This document shows, one piece after another, positions 57,263-64,000 of a DNA stretch of 64,000 nt (the stretch's first letter is position 1; every line of letters starts with the position of its first letter). The stretch is from NCBI RefSeq assembly GCF_003931875.1, contig NZ_CP034245.1, positions 2,914,001 through 2,978,000 of the forward strand, written 5' to 3'. The notes below the pieces were generated by a model that was not told the origin of the DNA, searched no databases, and worked only from the letters and a program-made list of their open reading frames with translations. Position numbers and translations under genes: made by a program. The stretch is from Microbacterium sp. 10M-3C3. GTDB lineage: Bacteria > Actinomycetota > Actinomycetes > Actinomycetales > Microbacteriaceae.

Positions 57263-57948
57263 CCACCACCGCTTCCCGCATCGCTGACGACCGCCGACAG
57301 GTGCTGCAACGCCGCATCCGGTGGATTGTCACGGCGACGATCGCCTACAACCTGATCGAGGCCGTGGTCGCGATCGCCGCCGGCACGGTGGCAACCTCGG
57401 CCGCGCTGATCGGGTTCGGTCTGGACTCGACGATCGAGGTTCTGTCGGCGGCCGCGGTCGCCTGGCAGTTCACCCGTCGCGACCCCGAGCGGTGGGAGAA
57501 AGGCACGCTCCGCGTGATCGCAGTCGCGTTCTTCGCCCTCGCCGCGTACGTGACGGTCACGTCCGTCCTCGCACTCGTCGGCCAGGTCGACGTCGAGCAC
57601 TCCACACTCGGCATCGTCATCACCGCCCTCAGCGTCGTCATCATGCCGTTCCTCTCCCTCGCGGAGCGTCGAGCCGGCCGCGAACTGGGATCGGCCACGG
57701 CCGTCGCAGACTCAAAGCAGACCCTCATCTGCACCTACCTCTCCGCAGCCGTACTGGTGGGCCTTGTCGTCAATAGCTTGTTCGGTTGGTGGTGGGCCGA
57801 CGCGATCGCCGGCCTCGTCATCGCCGCGTTCGCGATCCGCGAGGGCATCGAGGCATGGCGCGGCGACGCCTGCGCCACCTCAGTCGGGATGCTCTTGGAA
57901 GACGAGCACGACCATGACGACGAAGACGACGACGCACACCACCACTAG
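57259..57948 (+). CDS. Cation diffusion facilitator transporter
   Basis: Metal:proton antiporter of 229 residues, about six helices. GFGLDSTIEVLSAAAVAWQF is the CDF helix-2 motif and WWWADAIAGLVIAAFAIREG helix 5; the C-terminal cytoplasmic domain of longer CDFs is missing, replaced by an acidic His-rich tail (DEHDHDDEDDDAHHH). Co-transcribed with the ArsR-type sensor, so its substrate is probably the sensed metal. The 57949-58201 gap downstream has no clear gene. Confidence 0.9.
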   Translation: MTTTASRIADDRRQVLQRRIRWIVTATIAYNLIEAVVAIAAGTVATSAALIGFGLDSTIEVLSAAAVAWQFTRRDPERWEKGTLRVIAVAFFALAAYVTVTSVLALVGQVDVEHSTLGIVITALSVVIMPFLSLAERRAGRELGSATAVADSKQTLICTYLSAAVLVGLVVNSLFGWWWADAIAGLVIAAFAIREGIEAWRGDACATSVGMLLEDEHDHDDEDDDAHHH

Positions 57949-58201
57949 GCCGCGGTGCATCGCGAATCACACCGGACGTCCGCTCTTGCGGCATGACGGT
58001 GGCGGTCAGTGGTGACCCTGGTGGAGTTCTCGGACTTGGGGGCCTGTGGGCGTGTGATGACAGTCGTTGAAGCGAGGCTACGCGAGAGCTGCTTGACGAG
58101 ATCCGCCTACGTCGTCCGATGCGGACTTCATCTCTAGGTGCAGTCCGCGGCCGACCTCTCCGGGTTGTTGATCACGAGGTTTTCCTCGGCTGCTGCGGGC
58201 A

Positions 58202-59143
58202 TTACGCGTGGGTGACGGAGGTCGACTCCTCCTCCTGGATGTGAGCTGTTTCGATTTGGAAGGTGGAATGAAGCACGGAGACCTCGAAGTGGTCGGCGAC
58301 ACATTCCTTCACTTCCTCCAGCACGTTTGCGGCGTGGCCGTCGGAGAAGCACTGGTCTTCAACCACCACGTGAGCGCTGATAGTGGGCAACCCAGTCGCA
58401 ACAGTCGAAGCGTGGAGGTCATGGACGTCTTTGACGTGCTCGAGCTTGAGAATGTGCGCACGAACTTGGTCGAGGTCCAACCCGGGAGGCGTGAATTCCA
58501 TGAGGACGCTGGTGGTCTCCCGCAGGAGTTTGAAGGCCCGCGGCACGATGAGCGCGGCGATCAGCAAGCCAGCGATCGCGTCAGCCTGCATGAAGCCTGT
58601 GGTTGCGATCACGATCGCTGCCACGATGACACCCAGCGATCCGAGAGCATCGTTCAGGACTTCGAGGAACGCAGCGCGCATGTTGAAGTTCGCCCCGCGA
58701 GCTGAGGACAGAAGGACTATTGCGACGATGTTGGCTGTGAGGCCGATGATGCCGAACACCAGGAGCTCGGTTCCCGGCACCTCGGGCGGTTCGAACAAGC
58801 GGCGAATGCCCTCGATGGCGGTGTAGGCGCCGACGAGGAGGAGCAGGGTCGCTTGTCCCATCGCGGCGATGACCTCGATGCGACGGAAGCCCCAGGTGCG
58901 TTTGGCGTTGGCCGGGCGCAACATGAGGGTTGCAGCGATCAGGGCGACTAGGAGGCCAGAAGCGTCCGTTATGGCATGTGCAGTGTCGGTGAGTAGCGCG
59001 AGGCTACCAGTGACAATGGATCCGATTGCTTGGGCGGCGACAATGGTCGCGGTTAGACCCAAAGCGATCCAGAGCCTCTTTCGGTGGTCGCGCGGCTCGC
59101 CCGCGGCGCCTGGCGGGGAGCCGTGATTGTGCCCTGCGCCCAT
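58202..59143 (-). CDS. CzcD-like cation diffusion facilitator
   Basis: Zinc/cadmium/cobalt exporter of 313 residues: six helices, motif LLTDTAHAITDASGL (His and Asp of site A) and VLNDALGSLGV in helix 5, then a full cytoplasmic domain (MEFTPPGLDLDQVRAHILKL, HDLHASTVATGLPTISAHVV). The tail HSTFQIETAH is typical. It starts one base from the ArsR stop (shared base), so both form an operon. Confidence 0.92.
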   Translation of the reverse strand: MGAGHNHGSPPGAAGEPRDHRKRLWIALGLTATIVAAQAIGSIVTGSLALLTDTAHAITDASGLLVALIAATLMLRPANAKRTWGFRRIEVIAAMGQATLLLLVGAYTAIEGIRRLFEPPEVPGTELLVFGIIGLTANIVAIVLLSSARGANFNMRAAFLEVLNDALGSLGVIVAAIVIATTGFMQADAIAGLLIAALIVPRAFKLLRETTSVLMEFTPPGLDLDQVRAHILKLEHVKDVHDLHASTVATGLPTISAHVVVEDQCFSDGHAANVLEEVKECVADHFEVSVLHSTFQIETAHIQEEESTSVTHA

Positions 59144-59532
59144 TAGCGGATCTCCGTTCTCTCGGTGCGAGCAAGGTGGGGCTCACGAAGGTGGGTTTGC
59201 AGCTGGGCGTGGGTTCCGGTGGCGCTAAGGAGCGATTGAGCCGCGTTGATGAGGGCGGCGGTTGCGTTGGGGTCGGTCAGGGAGTACCACGAGGAGCGAC
59301 CCTCCGGCCGGACCGTAATCAGACGACACTCGAGCAGGAAGCTCAGGTGTTTACTCACGGTGGATTGCGCGAGACCAATGTGTTCGACCAGATCTCGCAC
59401 GCGATGTTCGCCGGAAGCGAGGTGCTGCAACACGGCCAGTCGAGTCGGGTCGCCGAGGGCATCGAACAGATGCGCATAGACCTCGGTGGCGCTCCTATCG
59501 AGTGCGGTGACCTGCAGCGGTTCCATCGCCAT
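59143..59532 (-). CDS. ArsR/SmtB-family repressor
   Basis: Winged-helix regulator of 129 residues (LFDALGDPTRLAVLQHLASG, LGLAQSTVSKHLSFLLECRL). Only one Cys is present; C-terminal residues THAQLQTHLREPH could supply an alpha-5 type zinc site, so zinc sensing is likelier than cadmium. ATG 59532 has TATCAT about 6 bases upstream and no ribosome site, so it is probably leaderless. Operon with the CzcD-like gene. Confidence 0.88.
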   Translation of the reverse strand: MAMEPLQVTALDRSATEVYAHLFDALGDPTRLAVLQHLASGEHRVRDLVEHIGLAQSTVSKHLSFLLECRLITVRPEGRSSWYSLTDPNATAALINAAQSLLSATGTHAQLQTHLREPHLARTERTEIR

Positions 59533-59542
59533 AAGACGATGA

Positions 59543-59553
59543 TATCGTCGATA
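59543..59553. promoter_or_regulatory. Palindrome at the arsR-czcD promoter
   Basis: TATCG-T-CGATA is a perfect inverted repeat overlapping the likely -10 region 11 bases before the ArsR start. ArsR/SmtB sensors bind such AT-edged palindromes; autoregulation inferred. Confidence 0.5.
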
Positions 59554-59593
59554 ATGGATCCGTCAACATTCGTCCGGGTTAGGAGCGAAGTTC

Positions 59594-61627
59594 TCACCCA
59601 CCGTCGCGGGCGTCGCTCGCGGCAAGCTTCTGGAGGCGGGCGTTATACGCCTCCAGCTCTGCCTCGCCGGTGCGGTCGGCGTGTCGGTCCCGGCGTTTGG
59701 TTTCGCGGTCGTCGCTGCGGCTCCACTGGATCGCCACAGTGATCGCGAGGATGAGGGTGGGAATCTCGCCAATCGACCAGGCAATACCACCACCGGCGTA
59801 CTGGTCTTCTAGCGGTGTCGCGCCCCAGGTTCGACCCATGGCGCCGAACCACTCGGGGATCATGAGGCCTTCCTGCATCATGATCGCAATGCCGAAGAAG
59901 GCGTGCATCGCCATGATGCCGACGAGCAGCAGCAGCCTCCCCGGGTACGGCAGGCGGTACGGCACCGGATCAACGCCGATGAGCGAGAGTACGAACAGGT
60001 AGCCGGTAATGAGGAAGTGCGTGATCATCCACTGGTGTCCGAGGTGGTCGTAGAGCGACCACCGGAACAGGTCGGTGTAGTAGAAAACCCACAGTGACCC
60101 GATGAACAGCCCGGCCGCGACGAACGGGTTGGTCAGTATCCGGGCGACCGGGGAATGCACGGCCCACAGGATCCATTCCCGTCCCCCACGGGTACCGTCC
60201 TCGCGCTTGCGGATCGCCCGGGCCGCGAGCGTGACCGGGGCGCCGGCGACTAGGAGGACGGGGATTGCCATGGTGAGCAGCATGTGCCCCACCATGTGCA
60301 TGCTGAACAGGTAGTCCTGGTAGACGTTGACGACACCGCCGGTCACCCACACCAACAGGACCATCCCCAAGACCCACATGATCGTGCGGTATGCGGGCCA
60401 CGTGTCGCCACGGCGGCGTAGGCGCCACACACCGCCGAGGTAAAAGAAGACCGCGAATGCGGCCACGACGGCCCACAGCAGGTCGATGTTCCACGCGGTG
60501 AACCATCGGTCAATGGTGAGCTCGGGGGGCAGCGGTGCGCCGGTGAGGCGTTCCGCAGGGGACGGGGTTTCGGGAAGCGGTGTCGGGTTCGGTGGGGGTG
60601 TGCGTGCCAGCGCGGCGGCTGCGCCGCTGGCCAGGCCCATGACCGCCAGCTCGAAGAAGACGAGCATCCAAAAAGACCGGCCGATGCGGTCGGAATCCCG
60701 CATCGTGCCGATCAGGCGGGCGCGATACCAGGCCCCCAAGAAGCCCAGCGCGATCAGCGCCAGCACCTTCACGGCGAGGATCGTTCCGTACGGGGAGAGC
60801 AACGCCGTCCAGTCCTGCAGGCCGTTTGCGGCACGCACCGTGCCGGACACGGCAACGAGCATGAACGCGGCCAGCGCGATGCTTGAGTAGCGGGCGACGA
60901 CGTCAGCGAGGCGGTCCCGCGACAGAAGTGGTCGAACGACGACGAGCAGCAAGAGTCCGCCGACCCATACGGCGGCGCCGATGATATGCAGGATGAGCGC
61001 CATCATCGCCTCGTGGTGGAACGCGTCGTCGCCGGAGTGCCCTTGCGTACCCATCGGCACCAGGGCGGCAACGGCGGCGGCTGTCACGAAAAGCGTGGCC
61101 GGCCAGGACCGGACCGCGAAGGTCAGGACCGTGAGCATCGCACCCGCGACGGTGGTGATGAGCCAGGTGCGACCGACCTCGGTCTCGACGAGGAACCGGC
61201 CGAGCTGCTGCCCGAATACCGGCCCCGCGTCCAGCGCCGGGTTGAGCACGCTAACGAAGGTGAAGAATCCCGTCGCCCCGGCGGCCACGGTGAACACCGC
61301 CGCGGAGATCGAGGCGGTATCCAGGGCGACGTCGAACTCCCGCTCACCCGCTCGCAGGGTAAAGAGCGCCGTCACGAGCACGCCGACCATGCCCGCCGCG
61401 GCCAGGTTCAGGATCAGCTTCGCGGTCGGGAGGCCCCACCGCACGATGGGGCCAGCGTCGCCGAGTTGCAGGCCTGCTGCGCCCCCACCGAACGCCAGGC
61501 CCGCGACAAGGGCGACAAGCGCGGTTACAACGAGGATTGCGGGACCCACCGTGCGGAGGATGCGCGGAGTGAGTAGCGGACCGGTTACGCCCTGCGCGGA
61601 AGGGGGACGGGTAGCGGTAGGGGGCAT
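59594..61627 (-). CDS. CopD/CtaG fusion: copper resistance and cytochrome oxidase assembly protein
   Basis: Polytopic membrane protein of 677 residues. The N-terminal half has CopD-type helices (HHEAMMALILHIIGAAVWVG with a putative copper His); the C-terminal half (about 390-650) is a caa3_CtaG domain with FSMHMVGHMLLTMAIPVLLV, VHSPVARILTNPFVAAGLF and HQWMITHFLITGYLFV. Such fusions handle copper uptake or delivery to oxidase in actinobacteria. The C-terminus is a charged cytoplasmic tail. Confidence 0.9.
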   Translation of the reverse strand: MPPTATRPPSAQGVTGPLLTPRILRTVGPAILVVTALVALVAGLAFGGGAAGLQLGDAGPIVRWGLPTAKLILNLAAAGMVGVLVTALFTLRAGEREFDVALDTASISAAVFTVAAGATGFFTFVSVLNPALDAGPVFGQQLGRFLVETEVGRTWLITTVAGAMLTVLTFAVRSWPATLFVTAAAVAALVPMGTQGHSGDDAFHHEAMMALILHIIGAAVWVGGLLLLVVVRPLLSRDRLADVVARYSSIALAAFMLVAVSGTVRAANGLQDWTALLSPYGTILAVKVLALIALGFLGAWYRARLIGTMRDSDRIGRSFWMLVFFELAVMGLASGAAAALARTPPPNPTPLPETPSPAERLTGAPLPPELTIDRWFTAWNIDLLWAVVAAFAVFFYLGGVWRLRRRGDTWPAYRTIMWVLGMVLLVWVTGGVVNVYQDYLFSMHMVGHMLLTMAIPVLLVAGAPVTLAARAIRKREDGTRGGREWILWAVHSPVARILTNPFVAAGLFIGSLWVFYYTDLFRWSLYDHLGHQWMITHFLITGYLFVLSLIGVDPVPYRLPYPGRLLLLVGIMAMHAFFGIAIMMQEGLMIPEWFGAMGRTWGATPLEDQYAGGGIAWSIGEIPTLILAITVAIQWSRSDDRETKRRDRHADRTGEAELEAYNARLQKLAASDARDGG

Positions 61628-61658
61628 TGGTGGGCTTTCCGTGAGCGCGGTGTGGGGG

Positions 61659-62669
61659 TCAACTGAGACCGGAGTAGGCGTGGAGACCCTTGAAGAACAT
61701 GTTGACGATCGTGAAGTTGAATAGCACCGTGACGAAACCGATGATGCATAGCCAGGCGGAGCGGGTGCCGCGCCACCCTCTGGTCGCGCGGGCGTGGATG
61801 TACCCGGCGTAGAGCACCCAGATCACGAAGGTCCACACTTCCTTGGTGTCGAATCCCCAATAGCGTCCCCAGGAGTCGTTGGCCCAGATCGCGCCGGCGA
61901 TCAGGGTGAAAGTCCAGAACACGAACCCGACGATCACGAACCGGTACGCGAGGGCTTCGAGCGCGTCCGCGGTAGGCAGCGTCGCCAGGAACCGCGGGCC
62001 GCCGGCACGAGCCGAGGTTGTGTCGGCGCGCCGTTCCCGACGTGTTTGCATGAGCTGGGTGACCGCGAGCCCGCAGGCGATCGCGAACAGGGCGGTGGCG
62101 AGCGAGGCGACGAAGACGTGGATGACCAGCCAGACACTCTTGAGCGGGTCCATCAGCGGAACGACCTCGACGTAGAACGTGATGGTCGCCCCGCCCAGTA
62201 GCAGCACGATCATGCCGATCAGGAACGAGCCCAGGAAGCGGAGGTCGTAGCGGCGCAGCACCAGCAGGTATACGGCGACGATCAGGACGGTGCCGGTCAG
62301 CGCAAACTCGTACATGTTCGCCCACGGCACCCGCCCGGCCGCGATCCCGCGCAGGATGGTCCCGGCCAGGTGGAACAGGAACGCAAGGACAGTCAGCGAC
62401 GTCCCGATCCGCGCCCACAGCAGCCGTTGACGCTGCGCGGGCGGCGTGCGAACACTGTCCACCGACGCTCTCTGGGCGTTTTCCGTTTGCTGGCCCGCCC
62501 GGGCGGTGGCGCCGGCCAGGGCAGGCTCCCGCTGCGGGACGCTGCCGGGGACGGAGCGCACGGCCAGGTCGATCGTGTACGCGATGAACGCGAGCAAGTA
62601 GGTGGCGATCGCCGTCCACACCAACAGCAGTGAGATGCCGTCCAGGGAGAGCGCGTCAGTTCCGGTCAT
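61659..62669 (-). CDS. ccsB: Cytochrome c biogenesis protein CcsB/CcsA-like
   Basis: Heme-handling protein of system II cytochrome c maturation, 336 residues and about eight helices. The heme loop is WANDSWGRYWGFDTKEVWTF, a variant of the tryptophan-rich WxWD motif, with conserved His in VIHVFVASLATALFAIACGL and GYIHARATRG. ATG 62669 has AGAGGA about 10 bases upstream; the frame extends to 62774. Presence in a copper island is unusual; it may support cuproenzyme/cytochrome assembly. Confidence 0.88.
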   Translation of the reverse strand: MTGTDALSLDGISLLLVWTAIATYLLAFIAYTIDLAVRSVPGSVPQREPALAGATARAGQQTENAQRASVDSVRTPPAQRQRLLWARIGTSLTVLAFLFHLAGTILRGIAAGRVPWANMYEFALTGTVLIVAVYLLVLRRYDLRFLGSFLIGMIVLLLGGATITFYVEVVPLMDPLKSVWLVIHVFVASLATALFAIACGLAVTQLMQTRRERRADTTSARAGGPRFLATLPTADALEALAYRFVIVGFVFWTFTLIAGAIWANDSWGRYWGFDTKEVWTFVIWVLYAGYIHARATRGWRGTRSAWLCIIGFVTVLFNFTIVNMFFKGLHAYSGLS

Positions 62670-62749
62670 GGCAGGGTCGTCCTCTTCGTCGTTTCGGTCA
62701 GGGGGTGCCCGCGAGCGGGGTGGCGCGGTAGATCCGTGCGGCACATGGG

Positions 62750-63628
62750 TCAGCCCGCGTTCGCTTCCAGCCAAGCCAGCGAGTCCACGGCGGTTCCGTC
62801 GAGGTAGACCTCGAAGTGCAGATGGTTCGCGGTGGAACGTCCCGTGCTGCCGACGAGTCCGACCAGCTGCCCGGCCGTGACGGTCTGCCCGGCAGCGACC
62901 TGCCGGCTACCGGTCTGCATGTGCGGGTACACCGTGCTCACCTGTTGCCCGTTCAGCACGGATTCCACCACGACGGCGACCCCGTATCCGCCGTAGCTGT
63001 CCTGTGAGATCCGCACGACGCCGTCGACGGACGCGTAGACGGGGGTTCCGCCGGCAGCGACCATGTCGGTGCCCATATGCGCGCCGCCTCGAGCACCGAA
63101 GCGGTCGGTCACGGTGAACGGACCGCCCACCGGCCACCGCACGGCTCCGCTGCCTTGCGGCACGATGCTGTAGTCGAAGGGCACCGAGGCGACCTGTGCG
63201 GAGGCCCGCGCACGCTCTGCGGCTGCTTCTGCCGCCTTCTTCTGGTCGATCTCCGCCTGGGTGGTGGCCGAGTAGCTCTCCCGTGTGAGCTGCGTCCCGG
63301 CCGCGTCGGAGGCGACGATCAAGGATTGCACGTCCTCGGACGCGACTTGCTGCAGTGTCGGGATCTCGAGGTCCGCCGGCTTCCAGGCGGCATACGCGGG
63401 GAGAGCGAAGGTCGCGATCAGGCCGGTGACCACCATCAGGACCGCCAGGGAGCGCACTGGACGCAGCGCGACTACCCGACCACGGGCGGACCTCTCTGCG
63501 GGCGGGCGCCGTGGCGGGCGGGTGATGATGCTGGTGGCTGGTGGCGTGGCGGAGCGGCGGAGGCTGCGGCGCGTGGGGGGCGTCTGGGGCTGGTCGCCGC
63601 CGCCTGGTGGGGTGGTCTGGTCAGTCAT
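62750..63628 (-). CDS. M23 family metallopeptidase, membrane-anchored
   Basis: Peptidoglycan endopeptidase of 292 residues. A Pro/Arg-rich cytoplasmic start, one transmembrane helix (SLAVLMVVTGLIATFALPAY, about 60-80), a short coiled-coil (EIDQKKAAEAAAERARASA), then a LytM domain with zinc ligands in GAHMGTDMVA and NHLHFEVYL. All catalytic His are present. Separated by 21 bases from a second M23 gene. Confidence 0.93.
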   Translation of the reverse strand: MTDQTTPPGGGDQPQTPPTRRSLRRSATPPATSIITRPPRRPPAERSARGRVVALRPVRSLAVLMVVTGLIATFALPAYAAWKPADLEIPTLQQVASEDVQSLIVASDAAGTQLTRESYSATTQAEIDQKKAAEAAAERARASAQVASVPFDYSIVPQGSGAVRWPVGGPFTVTDRFGARGGAHMGTDMVAAGGTPVYASVDGVVRISQDSYGGYGVAVVVESVLNGQQVSTVYPHMQTGSRQVAAGQTVTAGQLVGLVGSTGRSTANHLHFEVYLDGTAVDSLAWLEANAG

Positions 63629-63649
63629 GATGTCCTGGTTCGTTTCGGG

Positions 63650-64000
63650 TCAGATGGACACGCCGCAGTCGGCGAGGAAGGTGATGGGGTTGACCGGGGA
63701 GCCGTTCACGTAGGCCTCGAAGTGCAGGTTGCATCCGAACGCGTTGCCGGTGTTGCCTTCGCTGCCGATCAGGTCGCCGGCGTTCACGCGTTGGCCGTAT
63801 CCGACGTAGAAGCCGCCGGGGCGGATGTGGGCGTATCCGGTGCCGATCCCGCCGCCGTGGTCGATCTTGATGTAGTTGCCGTAGCCGGCGTAGACGACGG
63901 TGCCCGCCGCGGCGGCGTAGATCCCCGCGCCGCACCCGCCGCTGAGGTCGACGCCGTAGTGGTAGCTGGTCGAGCAGTACCCGTTGCCGCACTGGGAGCT
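63650..64000 (-). CDS. M23 family metallopeptidase, C-terminal part (runs off right edge)
   Basis: The last 116 residues of a LytM/M23 peptidase: YHYGVDLSGGCGAGIYAAA, YIKIDHGGGIGTGYAHI and NLHFEAYVNGSPVNP, including the metal-site HYGVD and HLH-type NLHFE (the first His of HxH is Asn here, an unusual change). Cysteines at QCGNGYC and GGC suggest a disulfide-stabilised secreted form. Its 5' part lies outside the window. Confidence 0.9.
   Translation of the reverse strand, partial: SSQCGNGYCSTSYHYGVDLSGGCGAGIYAAAAGTVVYAGYGNYIKIDHGGGIGTGYAHIRPGGFYVGYGQRVNAGDLIGSEGNTGNAFGCNLHFEAYVNGSPVNPITFLADCGVSI

Noticed and set aside
1..64000. tRNA, rRNA genes, riboswitches or a replication origin
   Set aside because: Looked for cloverleaf-like arms, rRNA motifs and iteron clusters by eye; nothing convincing was seen, although a covariance-model scan was not possible.

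Overview
The window is high-GC DNA with compact, often 4-base-overlapping operons, GG-rich ribosome binding sites, some GTG/TTG starts and several apparently leaderless regulator genes. Together with a DUF222/HNH gene, a cst-type persulfide operon and an F510_1955/DUF305/CopB copper cluster, this points to an actinobacterium, most likely Microbacteriaceae (Microbacterium-like). That assignment rests on gene content and base composition only.

Region 1 (1-13.0 kb) looks like an inositol/polyol catabolic locus. It holds an iolG-type dehydrogenase cut by the left edge, a CUT2 sugar ABC transporter, two more Gfo/Idh/MocA oxidoreductases, a LacI regulator, a xylose-isomerase-like TIM barrel, an SDR, a thioesterase, a transaldolase-like protein, a GntR regulator and an IolT-like sugar porter. 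Four promoters share sites resembling the corynebacterial IolR motif, which fits the local GntR protein as their regulator.

Region 2 (13.0-15.1 kb) is a gene graveyard: a twice-frameshifted copy of a small Cys-motif gene, a headless and frameshifted GntR paralogue, a truncated gamma-carbonic anhydrase and an SDR tail.

Region 3 (15.1-28.1 kb) is a hydroxy-acid or sugar-acid catabolic regulon. It holds an IclR regulator, a TRAP transporter, a TIM-barrel isomerase, an HbpS/GlcG protein, a beta-hydroxyacid dehydrogenase, an IolD-like ThDP enzyme, an aldehyde dehydrogenase, an IlvD/Edd dehydratase and an MHS-type transporter. Four promoters carry an ACAAY-N3-RTTGT-like element, including iclR itself. 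Regions 2 and 3 lie between two direct copies (about 400 bp) of the small Cys-motif gene.

Region 4 (28.2-42.6 kb) is mobile DNA. An IS256-family element with a perfect 8-bp target duplication splits a two-gene operon of unknown function. Next is a Tn7-like tnsA-tnsB-tnsC-tniQ module whose TniQ carries a C-terminal degenerate HAD domain; I consider this the most unusual object in the window. A phased array of candidate TnsB sites lies beside tnsA. After a DUF222/HNH gene comes a second graveyard (epoxide hydrolase, glycoside hydrolase/FCD chimera, SSB-like fragment), then a resolvase/DDE transposase/AAA ATPase transposon.

Region 5 (42.6-47.2 kb) is a persulfide/sulfite detoxification locus: rhodanese, DUF4395, TauE, CstB-like enzyme, thioredoxin, two tiny related Cys-rich proteins, CstR and a DsrE-like protein. 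Two palindromic CstR operators lie between the divergent halves.

Region 6 (47.5-64 kb) is a heavy-metal island. It holds a CmtR-like sensor, CadD, LspA, a Cys-rich copper-storage protein, an F510_1955 lipoprotein, DUF305 and DUF6153 proteins, CopB and CopA ATPases, CopZ, CsoR, two CDF exporters with ArsR-type sensors, CopD/CtaG, CcsB and two M23 peptidases, the last running off the right edge. No tRNA, rRNA or CRISPR array was seen.
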